A DNA stretch of 64,000 nucleotides, taken from contig NZXX01000001.1 of assembly GCA_002702065.1 (NCBI GenBank), positions 682,001 to 746,000 on the forward strand, read 5' to 3'. The DNA is from Anaerolineaceae bacterium. Its GTDB lineage: Bacteria > Chloroflexota > Anaerolineae > Aggregatilineales > Phototrophicaceae. Positions 1 to 9,321 of this stretch are shown one piece after another. A program made the position numbers and the translations under genes. The notes beneath the pieces were generated by a model. It had not been told where the DNA came from. It made no database searches and saw nothing but the letters and a program-made list of their open reading frames with translations. Every line of letters begins with the position of its first letter. Position 1 is the stretch's first letter.

Positions 1-91
1 TGAGGGCCTGATATCCCCAGGACTGAAATAAAACAGCGATCAGATTACGAATGTCTTCGTCATCTTCAGCAACAATCCACGTGGATGGCAT
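1..91 (-). CDS. Response regulator receiver protein, N-terminal fragment (runs off the window)
   Basis: Reading the minus strand from the ATG at 91 gives an open frame to the window edge beginning MPSTWIVAEDDEDIRNLIAV. The acidic cluster after the first strand (AEDDED) is the metal-binding pocket of CheY-like receivers. The opening closely resembles the regulator encoded divergently at 365 (MSTWMVVEDEPDIYEIL), so the two look like paralogues. Only about 30 residues are visible; the phospho-acceptor Asp and any output domain lie outside. I see no strong promoter for it, only a TATACT-like box (minus strand) at 133-138 with a poor -35. Confidence 0.7.
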   Translation of the reverse strand, partial: MPSTWIVAEDDEDIRNLIAVLFQSWGYQAL

Positions 92-298
92 GACGGTTTA
101 CCTCTATGAAACGTGACAGGGTTTCTATATTCAGTATACGCATGGTCCACTTGCTCGACGCATAAGTTTACGGGTTCTAACGAGATTTTCACTTCCTGTT
201 CTTTATTGGCACAGTGTTTGCGCATAAGATAGAATTCGCATTAGAATATTGAAACAGGCAGGCAGGTTTTGTTAGAAATCTGATATGACTTCGCCATT

Positions 299-327
299 TT
301 GCCGGGATCACTCAATTTCATGATAAT
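299..327 (+). promoter_or_regulatory. Sigma70-type promoter of the regulator-NERD-addBA operon
   Basis: TTGCCG at 299-304, a 17-base spacer and GATAAT at 322-327. Expected transcript start is near 334, leaving a leader of about 30 bases that contains the GAGGAG Shine-Dalgarno at 353-358. It sits in the 273-base divergent gap (92-364), where I see nothing else. Confidence 0.55.
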
Positions 328-364
328 TAAGTTAGTTGCAGAAACAAAGAACGAGGAGTGAGCA

Positions 365-808
365 TTGTCTACCTGGATGGTCGTCGAAGACGAACCGGAT
401 ATTTATGAGATCCTTCTGGCCATGTTCGAGATGTGGGGCATCGAGGGCGTGGCATTTGTGGATGGCGAGGAAGCGGTTGCCTGGATCGACGACGTGGATA
501 ACGGGCGTTTTCGGGGTGAACTGCCAGAGCTGGCGCTGCTGGATATTCGGCTGCCGGGTTCTGTTAGCGGCCCCAAGGTTGGCGAACGTTTACGCAAAAG
601 CCCGATTCTCGGTGACGTGGCTATTATCCTCAGTACGGCCTACAAGCTGACCACCGAAGAAGAAGCACAGATAATTGAGACGGCTGGCGCCGATAAACTG
701 CTGTATAAACCGCTGCCAAAGTTCAACGAGCTTCAGAAAGTGCTGGAAACCGCGATTGCCAGCCGACGTGCCAAAGCCGCAGAGAACAACGCAGGCACCA
801 AGGACTAA
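365..808 (+). CDS. Single-domain response regulator (CheY-like)
   Basis: A 147-residue protein consisting of one receiver domain: acidic pocket VEDEPD at the start, phospho-acceptor Asp in LLDIRLPG (about residue 60), conserved Thr/Ser position in ILSTAYK and the signature Lys in LLYKPLP. There is no DNA-binding or enzymatic output domain, so it probably acts by protein contact or in a phosphorelay. The start is TTG at 365, chosen because GAGGAG lies six bases upstream and the protein then aligns with its divergent paralogue at 91. It heads the operon with the NERD protein (15-base gap) and addBA. Cognate kinase unknown. Confidence 0.85.
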   Translation: MSTWMVVEDEPDIYEILLAMFEMWGIEGVAFVDGEEAVAWIDDVDNGRFRGELPELALLDIRLPGSVSGPKVGERLRKSPILGDVAIILSTAYKLTTEEEAQIIETAGADKLLYKPLPKFNELQKVLETAIASRRAKAAENNAGTKD

Positions 809-823
809 GGGGACACGTCGTCT

Positions 824-1567
824 ATGGAAAATGTCGCCCCATCGGGTGCGCTTGCGCGACGTTCGCGGCAGTGGCTTCAACTGGCATTTGTGATCGTAAC
901 AGGCGGGGTATTTATGGCCGTCATTGGCCTGGCCCTGATTGCGATCCCGCTGGCTGTCGAGGGCAACCGGGTTTTTGGTTTTTACAATTTTGTACGAACG
1001 CTGTTGTTGATCGGCGGCGTGATCGTGGCGTTTGCTGGTGTCGGGCTGGCGGTGCGTGCTTACCTGACCCGTACAGATAACGACCTCGCCAACGTGGTTG
1101 GGCAGCATCTCAGCCGCTATCTGGGCAACGAATTCTGGTTTATCCGCAATGTCAGCCGCCGTGGGCTGGGTTACATCGACGCCGTGATGATAGGGCCGCC
1201 GGGCGCGCTGGTGTTTCGCATTGTCGATCTCGAAGGGGTGTATGCCAACGAGCGCGGCAACTGGCTGAAGCAGAACCGCGGCGGCGAATGGGTCCCGGCC
1301 AAGCTCAATCCTACTGAAGAAGATATTGTCGATATCAAGGCGCTGCGCGAATATCTGCGATCCCATAATTTACCGGAAGTGCCGGTTTATGGCGTCGTGG
1401 TCTTCATCAAAAATCCGCCGCTGACGCAGATCATGCTTAAAGAACCGACCGTACCTGCTGCTCACCTTAATGAACTGCGGCAGGTGCTGCAAGATAATTA
1501 TCTGGCGCGGGACCGCATTGACCCGGCTCTGGCACGACGGATTGTTAATCTGATTTACGAGACCTAG
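824..1567 (+). CDS. Membrane-anchored NERD-domain protein
   Basis: A 247-residue protein with two predicted transmembrane helices (about residues 20-42 and 60-82), then a cytosolic domain. That domain (about 95-210) resembles NERD, a nuclease-related fold: YIDAVMIGPPGALVF, then VYANERGNWLK, then a Lys/Glu-rich helix and VPVYGVVVFIK. NERD domains are related to PD-(D/E)XK-type nucleases and often accompany DNA-processing enzymes. The gene lies 15 bases after the regulator and 4 bases before addB, so it is almost certainly co-transcribed with the AddAB helicase-nuclease. The domain call is from pattern only; nuclease activity is not shown. Confidence 0.6.
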   Translation: MENVAPSGALARRSRQWLQLAFVIVTGGVFMAVIGLALIAIPLAVEGNRVFGFYNFVRTLLLIGGVIVAFAGVGLAVRAYLTRTDNDLANVVGQHLSRYLGNEFWFIRNVSRRGLGYIDAVMIGPPGALVFRIVDLEGVYANERGNWLKQNRGGEWVPAKLNPTEEDIVDIKALREYLRSHNLPEVPVYGVVVFIKNPPLTQIMLKEPTVPAAHLNELRQVLQDNYLARDRIDPALARRIVNLIYET

Positions 1568-1571
1568 CCTG

Positions 1572-4500
1572 ATGCCCACGCAAGTCCTGCTGGCTCCGGT
1601 TGGCGCGGGCAAGACCCGTTATGCCATTACCCGGCTGGTGCGCACGCTTGATGCACATCCCTTCGCGCGAGTATGGGTGCTGGTTTCTGGCAAGCGGCAG
1701 GAAGATGCTTTTCGCCAGCGGTTGGTCGATCAGGGCCGCACCATTTTCTTCAACGTTGAGTTTTTCAACTTCTACCAGCTTTATCACCGCCTCCTCAACA
1801 TCGTACAACAGCCACCCCGCATGCTGGATGATGCGGCGCGATATGGTTTGCTGCGAGCGATCCTCGCGGATTTGAGCGCCCAGCAGCAGCTGGGGGTGTT
1901 CGAGGCCATCGCCGCGACACCGGGCTTTGTCCGCATCATGGCCGAGTTTATCTATGAGTTGAAGCAGAACCTGATTACGCCGGAAGATTTTTCAGCGGCG
2001 GCGGTGACGGCGAAGGACCGGGAAATCGCCCTGATTTATTCCGCCTATCAGCAGACGCTGCGGCAGCATGCACTGGTGGACCGGGAAGGTGAGGGCTGGC
2101 TGGCGCTGGATGTGCTGCAAGGCGAAGCGCATCAGGCAGTAGGACAGGATGTGGATCTGCTGCTGGTCGATGGCTATGATCAGTTTACGCCGCTGCAAGC
2201 CAGCCTGTTGATGCTGGTGGCGGACCGCGCACGGGATGCGTTGATAACGCTGGCGAATGTGCCGGGGCGGACGGATACGGTTGGCCGGCGTTTTACCGAA
2301 GCCTTGCACCAGCTTCAGACTTACAGCGTGACACCGCCCGAAATTACGGAGTCGCTCGATATTCGGGCGCTGCATCGCCCCGCAGAACTGCGACATGTGA
2401 TGGATCAGGTATTTTTGCGGAGCGCCAGCCCACAACCCGCGAATGACCGGATTGTGTTGCTCCAATGCCCACAGCCGAGACAGGAAGCCGAAGCATTGAT
2501 GCGCCGTGTCAAACGCTTGCTGCTGGCGGGCGCTCAACCGGACGACATCCTGATTGCCCTGCGCGATTGGCCGCGTTATGCCGGGCATTTTGCTGCGCTG
2601 GGCCGGGCCTATGGCATTCCGCTGGCGCTGCATCAGGGTGAACCGCTGCATCAGAACCCGGCGGTGATGAGCCTGCTGACTGTGCTGGCCTTGCATGAAA
2701 ATGATTTTCGCCGGCGCGATCTGCTGGATGTGCTGCGTTCGGCCTATTTCGAAGTGCCGGGTATCGGGCAGGCACAGGTTGACCAACTGGAACAGATCAG
2801 CCAGCAGTTGATCGTAACCGGTGGATGTGCGAACTGGCTCGATGCCGTGCGGCGCGCTGGCCTGCCAGTTGTGGCTGGTGATGGTGACGAAGATACCGCT
2901 GCGGAGCCGCTGCTTGATGCGGCTGAAGTGGCGCATCTGTACAGCCATCTGGAAGCCTTCTTCCGGCAGGTGACCCCACCGCAGAATGCACCGTTGACGG
3001 TCTATATTGGCTGGCTGCACCGGCTGATCGGACCCGATACTGCCGACCCCGATGATGAACCAGAAAATAATACGCCGGGTTACACATTAAATGTTCCGGC
3101 GCGCATTCGGCAGGGGGCGACCCGAATCGCAGACCGCGACATTCTGGCGCTGGATGAATTGATGCGGGTATTGCGCAGTTTACTGGCCGCCGAGACGCTG
3201 CTCGGTGCGCTCGATGCCAGCCGCGAGATGGACCGGGGACGCTTTTTGCTGGAGCTGTGGACTGCGGTCAACAACACGAACGTCAATCGTGGACCGGTGC
3301 GGTCTGGTCGTGTACTGGTGACAACCGTGACGGATGCTCGTGGTTTGCCGCATAAGCATGTTCTGATTCCGGGTTTATCCGAAGGCATTTTCCCGGCGCC
3401 GCTGCCGGAAAACACACTCTATCTCGACAGCGAACGTATTGCGCTGCGCGAACGCAACATTGTGCTGGAAACTCAGGCCGAACGCGCTGCGGATGATGGC
3501 CTGTTTTATCAACTGATCGGTATTGCCAGCGAGTCATTAACGCTCTCTCGCCCGACGGTGCAGGAGGGTGCGCCCTGGCCCCCCAGCCATCTCTGGCGCG
3601 CGGTAAGCAACCTCATCGAAGAATCGTCGGCCATGATTGCTGCGCATGAAATGCGTATGGGGCAGGTTGCTCGGACAGCCGAAGCGGCAACATCGGGCGA
3701 ACTGCTGCTCTCGGTGGCGGACTGCCTGACCCGCAGCACCATGCCGGATGATCTGCCGGGCTATTATGCCTGGGTACAGGCGAACCATGCCGCTGCCTGG
3801 GGGCGCGTGAATCTGGCGCGGGCGATGGAACTGCGGCGGTTGTCACGGCGTACACGACACGATCATTATTCTGGACGCTTGCACGAGCCGGACCTGATTG
3901 CGGTGGCGGCGCGCCAGCTTGGGCCGCACCGGGTGTGGAGCGCCACGCAGTTAAATGATTATGGCATCTGCGGCTATCGTTTTTTTGCCAAGCGTCTGCT
4001 GCGGCTGGAAGCGCTGGAAGAACCGGAAGACGGGCTGGATGCGGCCAAGCTGGGCACAGTGAACCACGCCATTCTTGAAGCGACCTACGCCGAAGCCGGG
4101 CGTGCGGGGCTGGCGATTGTGCCGGAAAACCTCGATACCGTACTGGCGATTTTACGGCGTGCCGCGCAGCAGGTGTTTGAGGCGGCGCCGGGTGAACTTG
4201 GCTTTGCCGATGATGCCCTCTGGCAGCAGGAATGTGCCATTTTGCTGCGGCGGCTGGAAACACTGGTCAGCCTCGATTTTTCGGATAAAAGCCCGATGAA
4301 GAAGGTGCTTGCTGGTACACGGCTTACGTGGATGCAGGAAGCGCCGTTTGGCCTCGACGGTGCGCTTCAGGTCAGCATCCCGGTGGAGATCGACGGTCAG
4401 ACCGAATCATTGCTCGTTCAGGGCAAAATTGACCGCATGGACCGGTCAGACGACGGCTTCGGGATTGTTGATTACAAGAGTGGCACCACCAAAATTCCGG

Positions 4501-4850
4501 TGGATGAGATGCGCGGCGGGCGCAATTTCCAGATGATGGTTTATCTTCACGCCGCCCAGCAGCTTCTGGCGGAAAGCGGCGAGGCTGTGCCGTTGCAGGG
4601 CGGGCTGTTCTGGCATATCCGCAATGGCAGCAGCAGCGGTGATATGCGCCTGAGTGATGCCGAGGCTGTGGAAGCACTGGAAGAAGCTCGTACCCACATC
4701 GGGCAGGCCATCGCAGCGGGACGCCGGGGCGATTTTACGGTGCAGCCGCGCAAACTGGACCGGGGCAAATGTGTGCATTACTGCGAGTTTTCGCAGTTGT
4801 GCCGGGCAGCGGGAACCAGCCGCTACAAACCGGAAGGTGCGGACGGATGA
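1572..4850 (+). CDS. addB: AddB/RexB-like subunit of the ATP-dependent helicase-nuclease
   Basis: A 1092-residue protein matching AddB. It has an N-terminal Walker A (APVGAGKT, about residues 8-15), a degenerate SF1 helicase core, and a C-terminal RecB-family PD-(D/E)XK nuclease with the His of LGTVNHAILE, the IVDYKSG catalytic strand (about residue 960) and the downstream Gln in QMMVYLH. Cysteines typical of the AddB 4Fe-4S clamp are present: one in DYGICGYRF (about 798) and three in GKCVHYCEFSQLCR (about 1066-1076). With AddA it would resect double-strand breaks to load RecA. The stop overlaps the addA start (ATGA at 4847-4850), indicating translational coupling. Confidence 0.88.
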   Translation: MPTQVLLAPVGAGKTRYAITRLVRTLDAHPFARVWVLVSGKRQEDAFRQRLVDQGRTIFFNVEFFNFYQLYHRLLNIVQQPPRMLDDAARYGLLRAILADLSAQQQLGVFEAIAATPGFVRIMAEFIYELKQNLITPEDFSAAAVTAKDREIALIYSAYQQTLRQHALVDREGEGWLALDVLQGEAHQAVGQDVDLLLVDGYDQFTPLQASLLMLVADRARDALITLANVPGRTDTVGRRFTEALHQLQTYSVTPPEITESLDIRALHRPAELRHVMDQVFLRSASPQPANDRIVLLQCPQPRQEAEALMRRVKRLLLAGAQPDDILIALRDWPRYAGHFAALGRAYGIPLALHQGEPLHQNPAVMSLLTVLALHENDFRRRDLLDVLRSAYFEVPGIGQAQVDQLEQISQQLIVTGGCANWLDAVRRAGLPVVAGDGDEDTAAEPLLDAAEVAHLYSHLEAFFRQVTPPQNAPLTVYIGWLHRLIGPDTADPDDEPENNTPGYTLNVPARIRQGATRIADRDILALDELMRVLRSLLAAETLLGALDASREMDRGRFLLELWTAVNNTNVNRGPVRSGRVLVTTVTDARGLPHKHVLIPGLSEGIFPAPLPENTLYLDSERIALRERNIVLETQAERAADDGLFYQLIGIASESLTLSRPTVQEGAPWPPSHLWRAVSNLIEESSAMIAAHEMRMGQVARTAEAATSGELLLSVADCLTRSTMPDDLPGYYAWVQANHAAAWGRVNLARAMELRRLSRRTRHDHYSGRLHEPDLIAVAARQLGPHRVWSATQLNDYGICGYRFFAKRLLRLEALEEPEDGLDAAKLGTVNHAILEATYAEAGRAGLAIVPENLDTVLAILRRAAQQVFEAAPGELGFADDALWQQECAILLRRLETLVSLDFSDKSPMKKVLAGTRLTWMQEAPFGLDGALQVSIPVEIDGQTESLLVQGKIDRMDRSDDGFGIVDYKSGTTKIPVDEMRGGRNFQMMVYLHAAQQLLAESGEAVPLQGGLFWHIRNGSSSGDMRLSDAEAVEALEEARTHIGQAIAAGRRGDFTVQPRKLDRGKCVHYCEFSQLCRAAGTSRYKPEGADG

Positions 4851-7800
4851 ACCTGACCGACGCGCAGCAGCGTGCCATCATGACCCACGATTCCAATCTG
4901 ATTGTGGTGGCTGGGGCTGGTTCTGGCAAGACGCGGGTACTGGTCGAGCGGTATCTGGCGCTGCTGGATGCCAACCCGGATTGGCCGCTGAATGCATTGG
5001 TGGCGGTGACGTTCACGCGCAAGGCGGCACAGGAAATGCGTGACCGGGTGCGGCAGTCGCTGGAAGAACGGCTGAACCGGGCCAGCGACGCGGATGCACA
5101 GCGCGTGTGGTCGGGGCGGTTAGCCAGCATGGAAAGCGCCCGTATCGATACGTTTCATGGTCTGTGCACCAGTATTCTGCGCGCCAATGCCGCCGAAGCA
5201 CGCCTTGACCCGGATTTCGGTGTGCTGGACGATGTGGACGCGCGTATTCTGCTGGATGCCGTGATTGATGATGAACTGGCGCGGCTGGTCGAGACGAATG
5301 ATCCGGCACTGACCCTGTTCGGCATATATGACCGCAAAACCATCGTTGATGTGCTGCATGACTTCGCCGGGCGTGATCTGCCCGCCTTGCCGGATGATCT
5401 GATGGCGCAGTGGCATAGCGCCTGGGAAACAGCCGCTTCAGCCTGCATCCATCGCCTGCGCCAGAACGTGGATTTCCTGGCGGCGAGGGATATGGCTTCG
5501 CAGCTCGCCTGGCCGGTGGAAGACAAGCTGACGCCTGTCTGGGAATTATGCGAACAGCATGTAACGTGCATATTGGATGTATCCTCGACCATCGATCAGT
5601 GTCTGGAAGCCCTGCGCGGTCTGGACGACATCAAAGTGAATGTCGGCGCATCAACCAAATGGGGCGGCAAGGAAGCACTGGCCGAGGCAAAGGATTGTCT
5701 CAAGGTGATACGCTCAGTTGGGGGAAGCGCGCTGGCCGACATAGGCGACCCACCCGGCGCGCTGGACGAAATGGCTGCCGAAATGCTGCCGCTGTGGTGC
5801 CAGTTGATCGCCCGTGTGCAGGAGGCGTTTGCCAGTGCCAAACGGCAGGACAGCCTGCTGGATTTCGATGATCTGGAACGGATGACGCGACAGCTGCTGC
5901 ATACGGATGAGCGTGTGCGGGCGCGTTATCGTCAGGCGGAGTTCCGGCACTTGCTGGTTGATGAATTTCAGGACACGAACGGGGCGCAGTGGGCTATCGT
6001 GCAGGCACTGGCGGACCTTCACCAGCCGGGCAGTCTGTTCGTGGTGGGCGACCAGAAGCAGAGCATTTATGCCTTTCGCGGTGCGGATGTGAGCGTGTTC
6101 GGGCAGGTGCGGCAGCAGATCACGGCGGTATGTGGTGACAAAGCGGAGATTGCGCTGGCCCGGTCGTTTCGCACCCATCAGCCGCTGATTGACCGCTTCA
6201 ATGCAATCTTTAACCAGATACTGGCACGTGATGCGGCCAGCCCGGTTTTTGATTACGAAACGGAACTTGGTGAACCGATGGACGCGCACCGGCTTGATGC
6301 ACCCGGTGATCAACCCGCACTGGAGTTCGTGCTGGTCGAAACGGATTCTGCCGACGCGGGCCGCCGCTGGGAAGCCTATGAAATCGCCATGCGCCTGCGC
6401 CGGATGGTGGACGACGAAACGCCGGTATTTGACAGGGAAGCAGGTGCGGTGCGCCCGGTGGGTTACGGCGATATGGCGCTGCTGTTCCAGTCGATGGGCA
6501 GCGTCACGTTATATGAGGAAGCCTTCAAAGCGGCGGGAATCGACTATGTGACGGTGGCCGGGCGTGGCTATTATGACCGCCCCGAAGTGTGGGACCTGCT
6601 CAACCTGCTGCGGGCGCTTTATCGCCCGGCGGATAATCTGTCCGTTGCGAGTGTGCTGCGGTCGCCGCTGTTTGGCCTCAGTGATGATGCGCTGCTGGCG
6701 CTGCGGCTGGTTCAGGATGAGACCGGGAAGCGTCTGTTGCTGTGGGATGCATTGAACCAACCGGAGGTCGTGCCTGCTGAGGAGCGTGACCTGACCCGCT
6801 TTGCGCGTGACTGCCTGGTTGAACTGGCGGTGCTGGCCGGGCGGGTGACCATTTCCGAGCTGCTACGCGAGGCGCTGGACCGGACCGGTTTTCTGGCGAC
6901 GCTGACCGGTTTGCCGGATGGCGCGCGCCGCCGGGGCAACGTCGAAAAGCTGTTGGCCAAGGCCGAGAGCAGCGGCAAGATCACCCTCGGCGAATTTGAG
7001 GCTTACCTGAGTGACCTGAGTGCGCGCGAGGTGCGCGAGGGTGAAGCGCTGCTGGAAAACACAGGTGCGGTCACGTTGATGACGGTTCATGCCAGCAAGG
7101 GGCTGGAGTTCCCCGTAGTGGTGCTGGTGGATTGCACGTGGGAGCGCGGCAGCCGCGATGCCAATGCGGTGGTACATGATCCGGCATATGGGCTCGCCTG
7201 TAAAGTTTACAGCGCCGAAAGCGACACGCTGGAAAAACCCTTTGCCTATCGTCTGGCCGGGCAGCTTGCCGGGTTGCGCGACGAGGCCGAACGCAAGCGC
7301 CTGCTGTATGTGGCGGCGACCCGCGCTCAGGATTATCTGCTGGTCAGCGGCTGGGCGAAGCGCAACCGGGATGGCGCACTCTCGGTCAAGGGCTGGCTGG
7401 GCTGGCTGGTGGATGCTTGCGAACTGGGCGACGAACTGGGTACACCGGGTCACTTTGACGTGGAACGCGCGTGGGGAAATGTGCGTGTGCAGCTGCTGGC
7501 GGAAATGCCGGATGATAACGTGCTGGATTCCGGCGGGCAGTGGCAGCCGACGGTGTGGGACCAGCTGCAAGCGCATGACATCGCTGGCGAACCACCAACC
7601 GCGCCGCCGCTGCTGGCTCCCTTGCAGATTGACCCGACTGCTGCGGCTCGGCATCTGTCCGTCTCCCAACTGGCGGACCTGGGCGCGAACGAGTTTGATG
7701 ATTACTTTGGGCAGCGCTTCCGGCGTGGGGTGTTGCAGGACGCGCCGGGGCATATCAGCCCGGTTCCATATGCGCGCAGTTTTAGCCGGCTGGTAGGCGA

Positions 7801-8353
7801 GATGGTGCACGAAGCCCTGCGCTGGTGGCAGCCGGGGGCGGATGACCAGAGCCTGAGCGATCTGCTCGAAAGTTATGCGTGGGAGCAGGGCATTGTCGAC
7901 CCGACCCAGAAGCACGCCGCCATTGATGCCGCGTGGAACCTGCTGCAAGATTACCAGCACAGCCAGGTCTTCGGTTGGATAAGCCGGGCAGTCGAGCTTT
8001 ACCGTGAACTACCGTTTATCTACAACAACGGTCAGCGCATTATTCACGGCGTCATTGACCTGCTGATGCGTCAACCGGATGGCCGGTGGGTGATTGTCGA
8101 TTACAAGTCGAGTTCACTGGCACACGGGAGTGACGCCATCGCCCGTGACCACGCCCGGCGCTATCACATGCAGGTTGGGGCCTATGCGGAGGCTGTGCGC
8201 GAACAGCTTCGTGTGGACGCTGATCAAATAGCCGTGTATATTCATTACATCCGTTACAACCTGACTGTCGCTGTCGAGCCGCCCGAGTGGCAGGCGGCCC
8301 TGAGCAAGATGGAGCCTTACATCGGCGATCTAGTTGGAAGCAAATCTCCATGA
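4847..8353 (+). CDS. addA: AddA helicase-nuclease subunit (UvrD-like plus RecB nuclease domain)
   Basis: Begins at the ATG at 4847, inside the addB stop, giving 1168 residues (MNLTDAQQRAI). SF1A helicase motifs are complete: GAGSGKT near residue 23, AVTFTRKAAQEM, DEFQDTN near 371, VGDQKQSIYAFRGAD, TVHASKGLEFPVVVL and LLYVAATRA. The C-terminal PD-(D/E)XK nuclease shows GEMVHEALRW, VIDLL and VIVDYKSS near 1084, and QVGAYAEAV. It is therefore the motor plus one nuclease of the AddAB complex, acting on double-strand ends. An in-frame ATG at 4769 would add 26 residues inside addB and is less likely. Its own stop overlaps the next gene by ATGA. Confidence 0.93.
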   Translation: MNLTDAQQRAIMTHDSNLIVVAGAGSGKTRVLVERYLALLDANPDWPLNALVAVTFTRKAAQEMRDRVRQSLEERLNRASDADAQRVWSGRLASMESARIDTFHGLCTSILRANAAEARLDPDFGVLDDVDARILLDAVIDDELARLVETNDPALTLFGIYDRKTIVDVLHDFAGRDLPALPDDLMAQWHSAWETAASACIHRLRQNVDFLAARDMASQLAWPVEDKLTPVWELCEQHVTCILDVSSTIDQCLEALRGLDDIKVNVGASTKWGGKEALAEAKDCLKVIRSVGGSALADIGDPPGALDEMAAEMLPLWCQLIARVQEAFASAKRQDSLLDFDDLERMTRQLLHTDERVRARYRQAEFRHLLVDEFQDTNGAQWAIVQALADLHQPGSLFVVGDQKQSIYAFRGADVSVFGQVRQQITAVCGDKAEIALARSFRTHQPLIDRFNAIFNQILARDAASPVFDYETELGEPMDAHRLDAPGDQPALEFVLVETDSADAGRRWEAYEIAMRLRRMVDDETPVFDREAGAVRPVGYGDMALLFQSMGSVTLYEEAFKAAGIDYVTVAGRGYYDRPEVWDLLNLLRALYRPADNLSVASVLRSPLFGLSDDALLALRLVQDETGKRLLLWDALNQPEVVPAEERDLTRFARDCLVELAVLAGRVTISELLREALDRTGFLATLTGLPDGARRRGNVEKLLAKAESSGKITLGEFEAYLSDLSAREVREGEALLENTGAVTLMTVHASKGLEFPVVVLVDCTWERGSRDANAVVHDPAYGLACKVYSAESDTLEKPFAYRLAGQLAGLRDEAERKRLLYVAATRAQDYLLVSGWAKRNRDGALSVKGWLGWLVDACELGDELGTPGHFDVERAWGNVRVQLLAEMPDDNVLDSGGQWQPTVWDQLQAHDIAGEPPTAPPLLAPLQIDPTAAARHLSVSQLADLGANEFDDYFGQRFRRGVLQDAPGHISPVPYARSFSRLVGEMVHEALRWWQPGADDQSLSDLLESYAWEQGIVDPTQKHAAIDAAWNLLQDYQHSQVFGWISRAVELYRELPFIYNNGQRIIHGVIDLLMRQPDGRWVIVDYKSSSLAHGSDAIARDHARRYHMQVGAYAEAVREQLRVDADQIAVYIHYIRYNLTVAVEPPEWQAALSKMEPYIGDLVGSKSP

Positions 8354-9321
8354 TTCAACGATTTACCGGACAACTTCCGCTGTGGGCACGCACGGAACAC
8401 CCGCTGTTGCGCTATGAACTGGCCCGTGCTGCCGGACGCGCGCCAAAACGGGTGCAGTATATCCGTGCGCTCTGGATTGTTCTGCTCGGTCTGCTGCTGG
8501 CCGGGGGTGGCTATCTGATCGGCACCGGGTTCTTGCAACAGCCGCCGGGCCAGACCCTGACCGAGAGTATGCTGAATGTTGTTTTCTGGCCGATGCTGGT
8601 GGTTCAGATTCTGGTAAGCGGCCTCGCACTGGGCCTGACCGGCAACACGATTGCCGAAGAAAGCCGCCGCCAGACATGGGACAACCTGCGGGCCACAGAA
8701 GTCGGCGCGGAAATGGTGATCCGTACCCGTTGGGCGGCAGTGTTTTACCGGCTGCGTGGTTTGCTGGCGGTTGTATTGATCGTTCGGGTGGCGTTGATCG
8801 GCGGTATCCTGCTGGACCTCACCGCGTTTCAGGGGCGTTACCTGGACCTGATTATCAACGGCATTGTGCCGGATGTGGCTTTGCCGGTGGCGGCTTTGCT
8901 GCTGGCTTTCATGATGACCGCCAGCCTGCTGCTGCCATTGACAGCGATGGGCTTTGATGCCGCTATGGGCCTGTTGATTGCCTCCGTATTCCAGCAGCGT
9001 ACGTATGCGGTGCTGGCGCAGATTTTATACATCATCTTTCGCATCGTGGTGGTCGGCGCATTGGTGCTGGCCGCGACGCAGTTTGTCAACGGCAGCCTGA
9101 TCGCCAGTGATGCCGGCGCGTGGGCGCTGCTGGGCGGGTTTGCCGCGTTTGGCGACTGGGGCCTGTCGTTTCTCAACCTCGGCTTTTTTGGTGAGCAGTG
9201 GGCCACCGTGCCTTTTGGCATTTTCCTGGGGCTGGCATTGCTCGTGTTCTCGCTGGTGCAGGCGGCTGTTACGGACTGGATTGTCGCCCTTGCCATTCGG
9301 GAGGCGGAACGGCGTGGCTGA
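8350..9321 (+). CDS. Polytopic membrane protein, possible ABC-2-type permease
   Basis: Starts at the ATG that overlaps the addA stop (8350-8353), giving 323 residues. About seven or eight hydrophobic segments follow a short cytosolic N-terminus (MIQRFTGQLPLWARTEHPLL). The motif ESRRQTWDNLRATEVGAE between helices two and three resembles the coupling loop of ABC-2 export permeases (the E-[ST]-x-R-x-x-TW-[DE] pattern), but no ATPase gene is adjacent. I cannot name its substrate. Translational coupling to addA may be only positional. Its last 53 bases are antisense to the end of the sulfatase gene. Confidence 0.6.
   Translation: MIQRFTGQLPLWARTEHPLLRYELARAAGRAPKRVQYIRALWIVLLGLLLAGGGYLIGTGFLQQPPGQTLTESMLNVVFWPMLVVQILVSGLALGLTGNTIAEESRRQTWDNLRATEVGAEMVIRTRWAAVFYRLRGLLAVVLIVRVALIGGILLDLTAFQGRYLDLIINGIVPDVALPVAALLLAFMMTASLLLPLTAMGFDAAMGLLIASVFQQRTYAVLAQILYIIFRIVVVGALVLAATQFVNGSLIASDAGAWALLGGFAAFGDWGLSFLNLGFFGEQWATVPFGIFLGLALLVFSLVQAAVTDWIVALAIREAERRG

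Noticed and set aside
40-225. Minus-strand 61-codon open frame near the left edge
   Set aside because: It overlaps the receiver gene that begins at 91 in a different frame, and its product has no recognisable features.
6863-7960. Minus-strand open frame of 365 codons
   Set aside because: Antisense shadow of addA helicase motifs.
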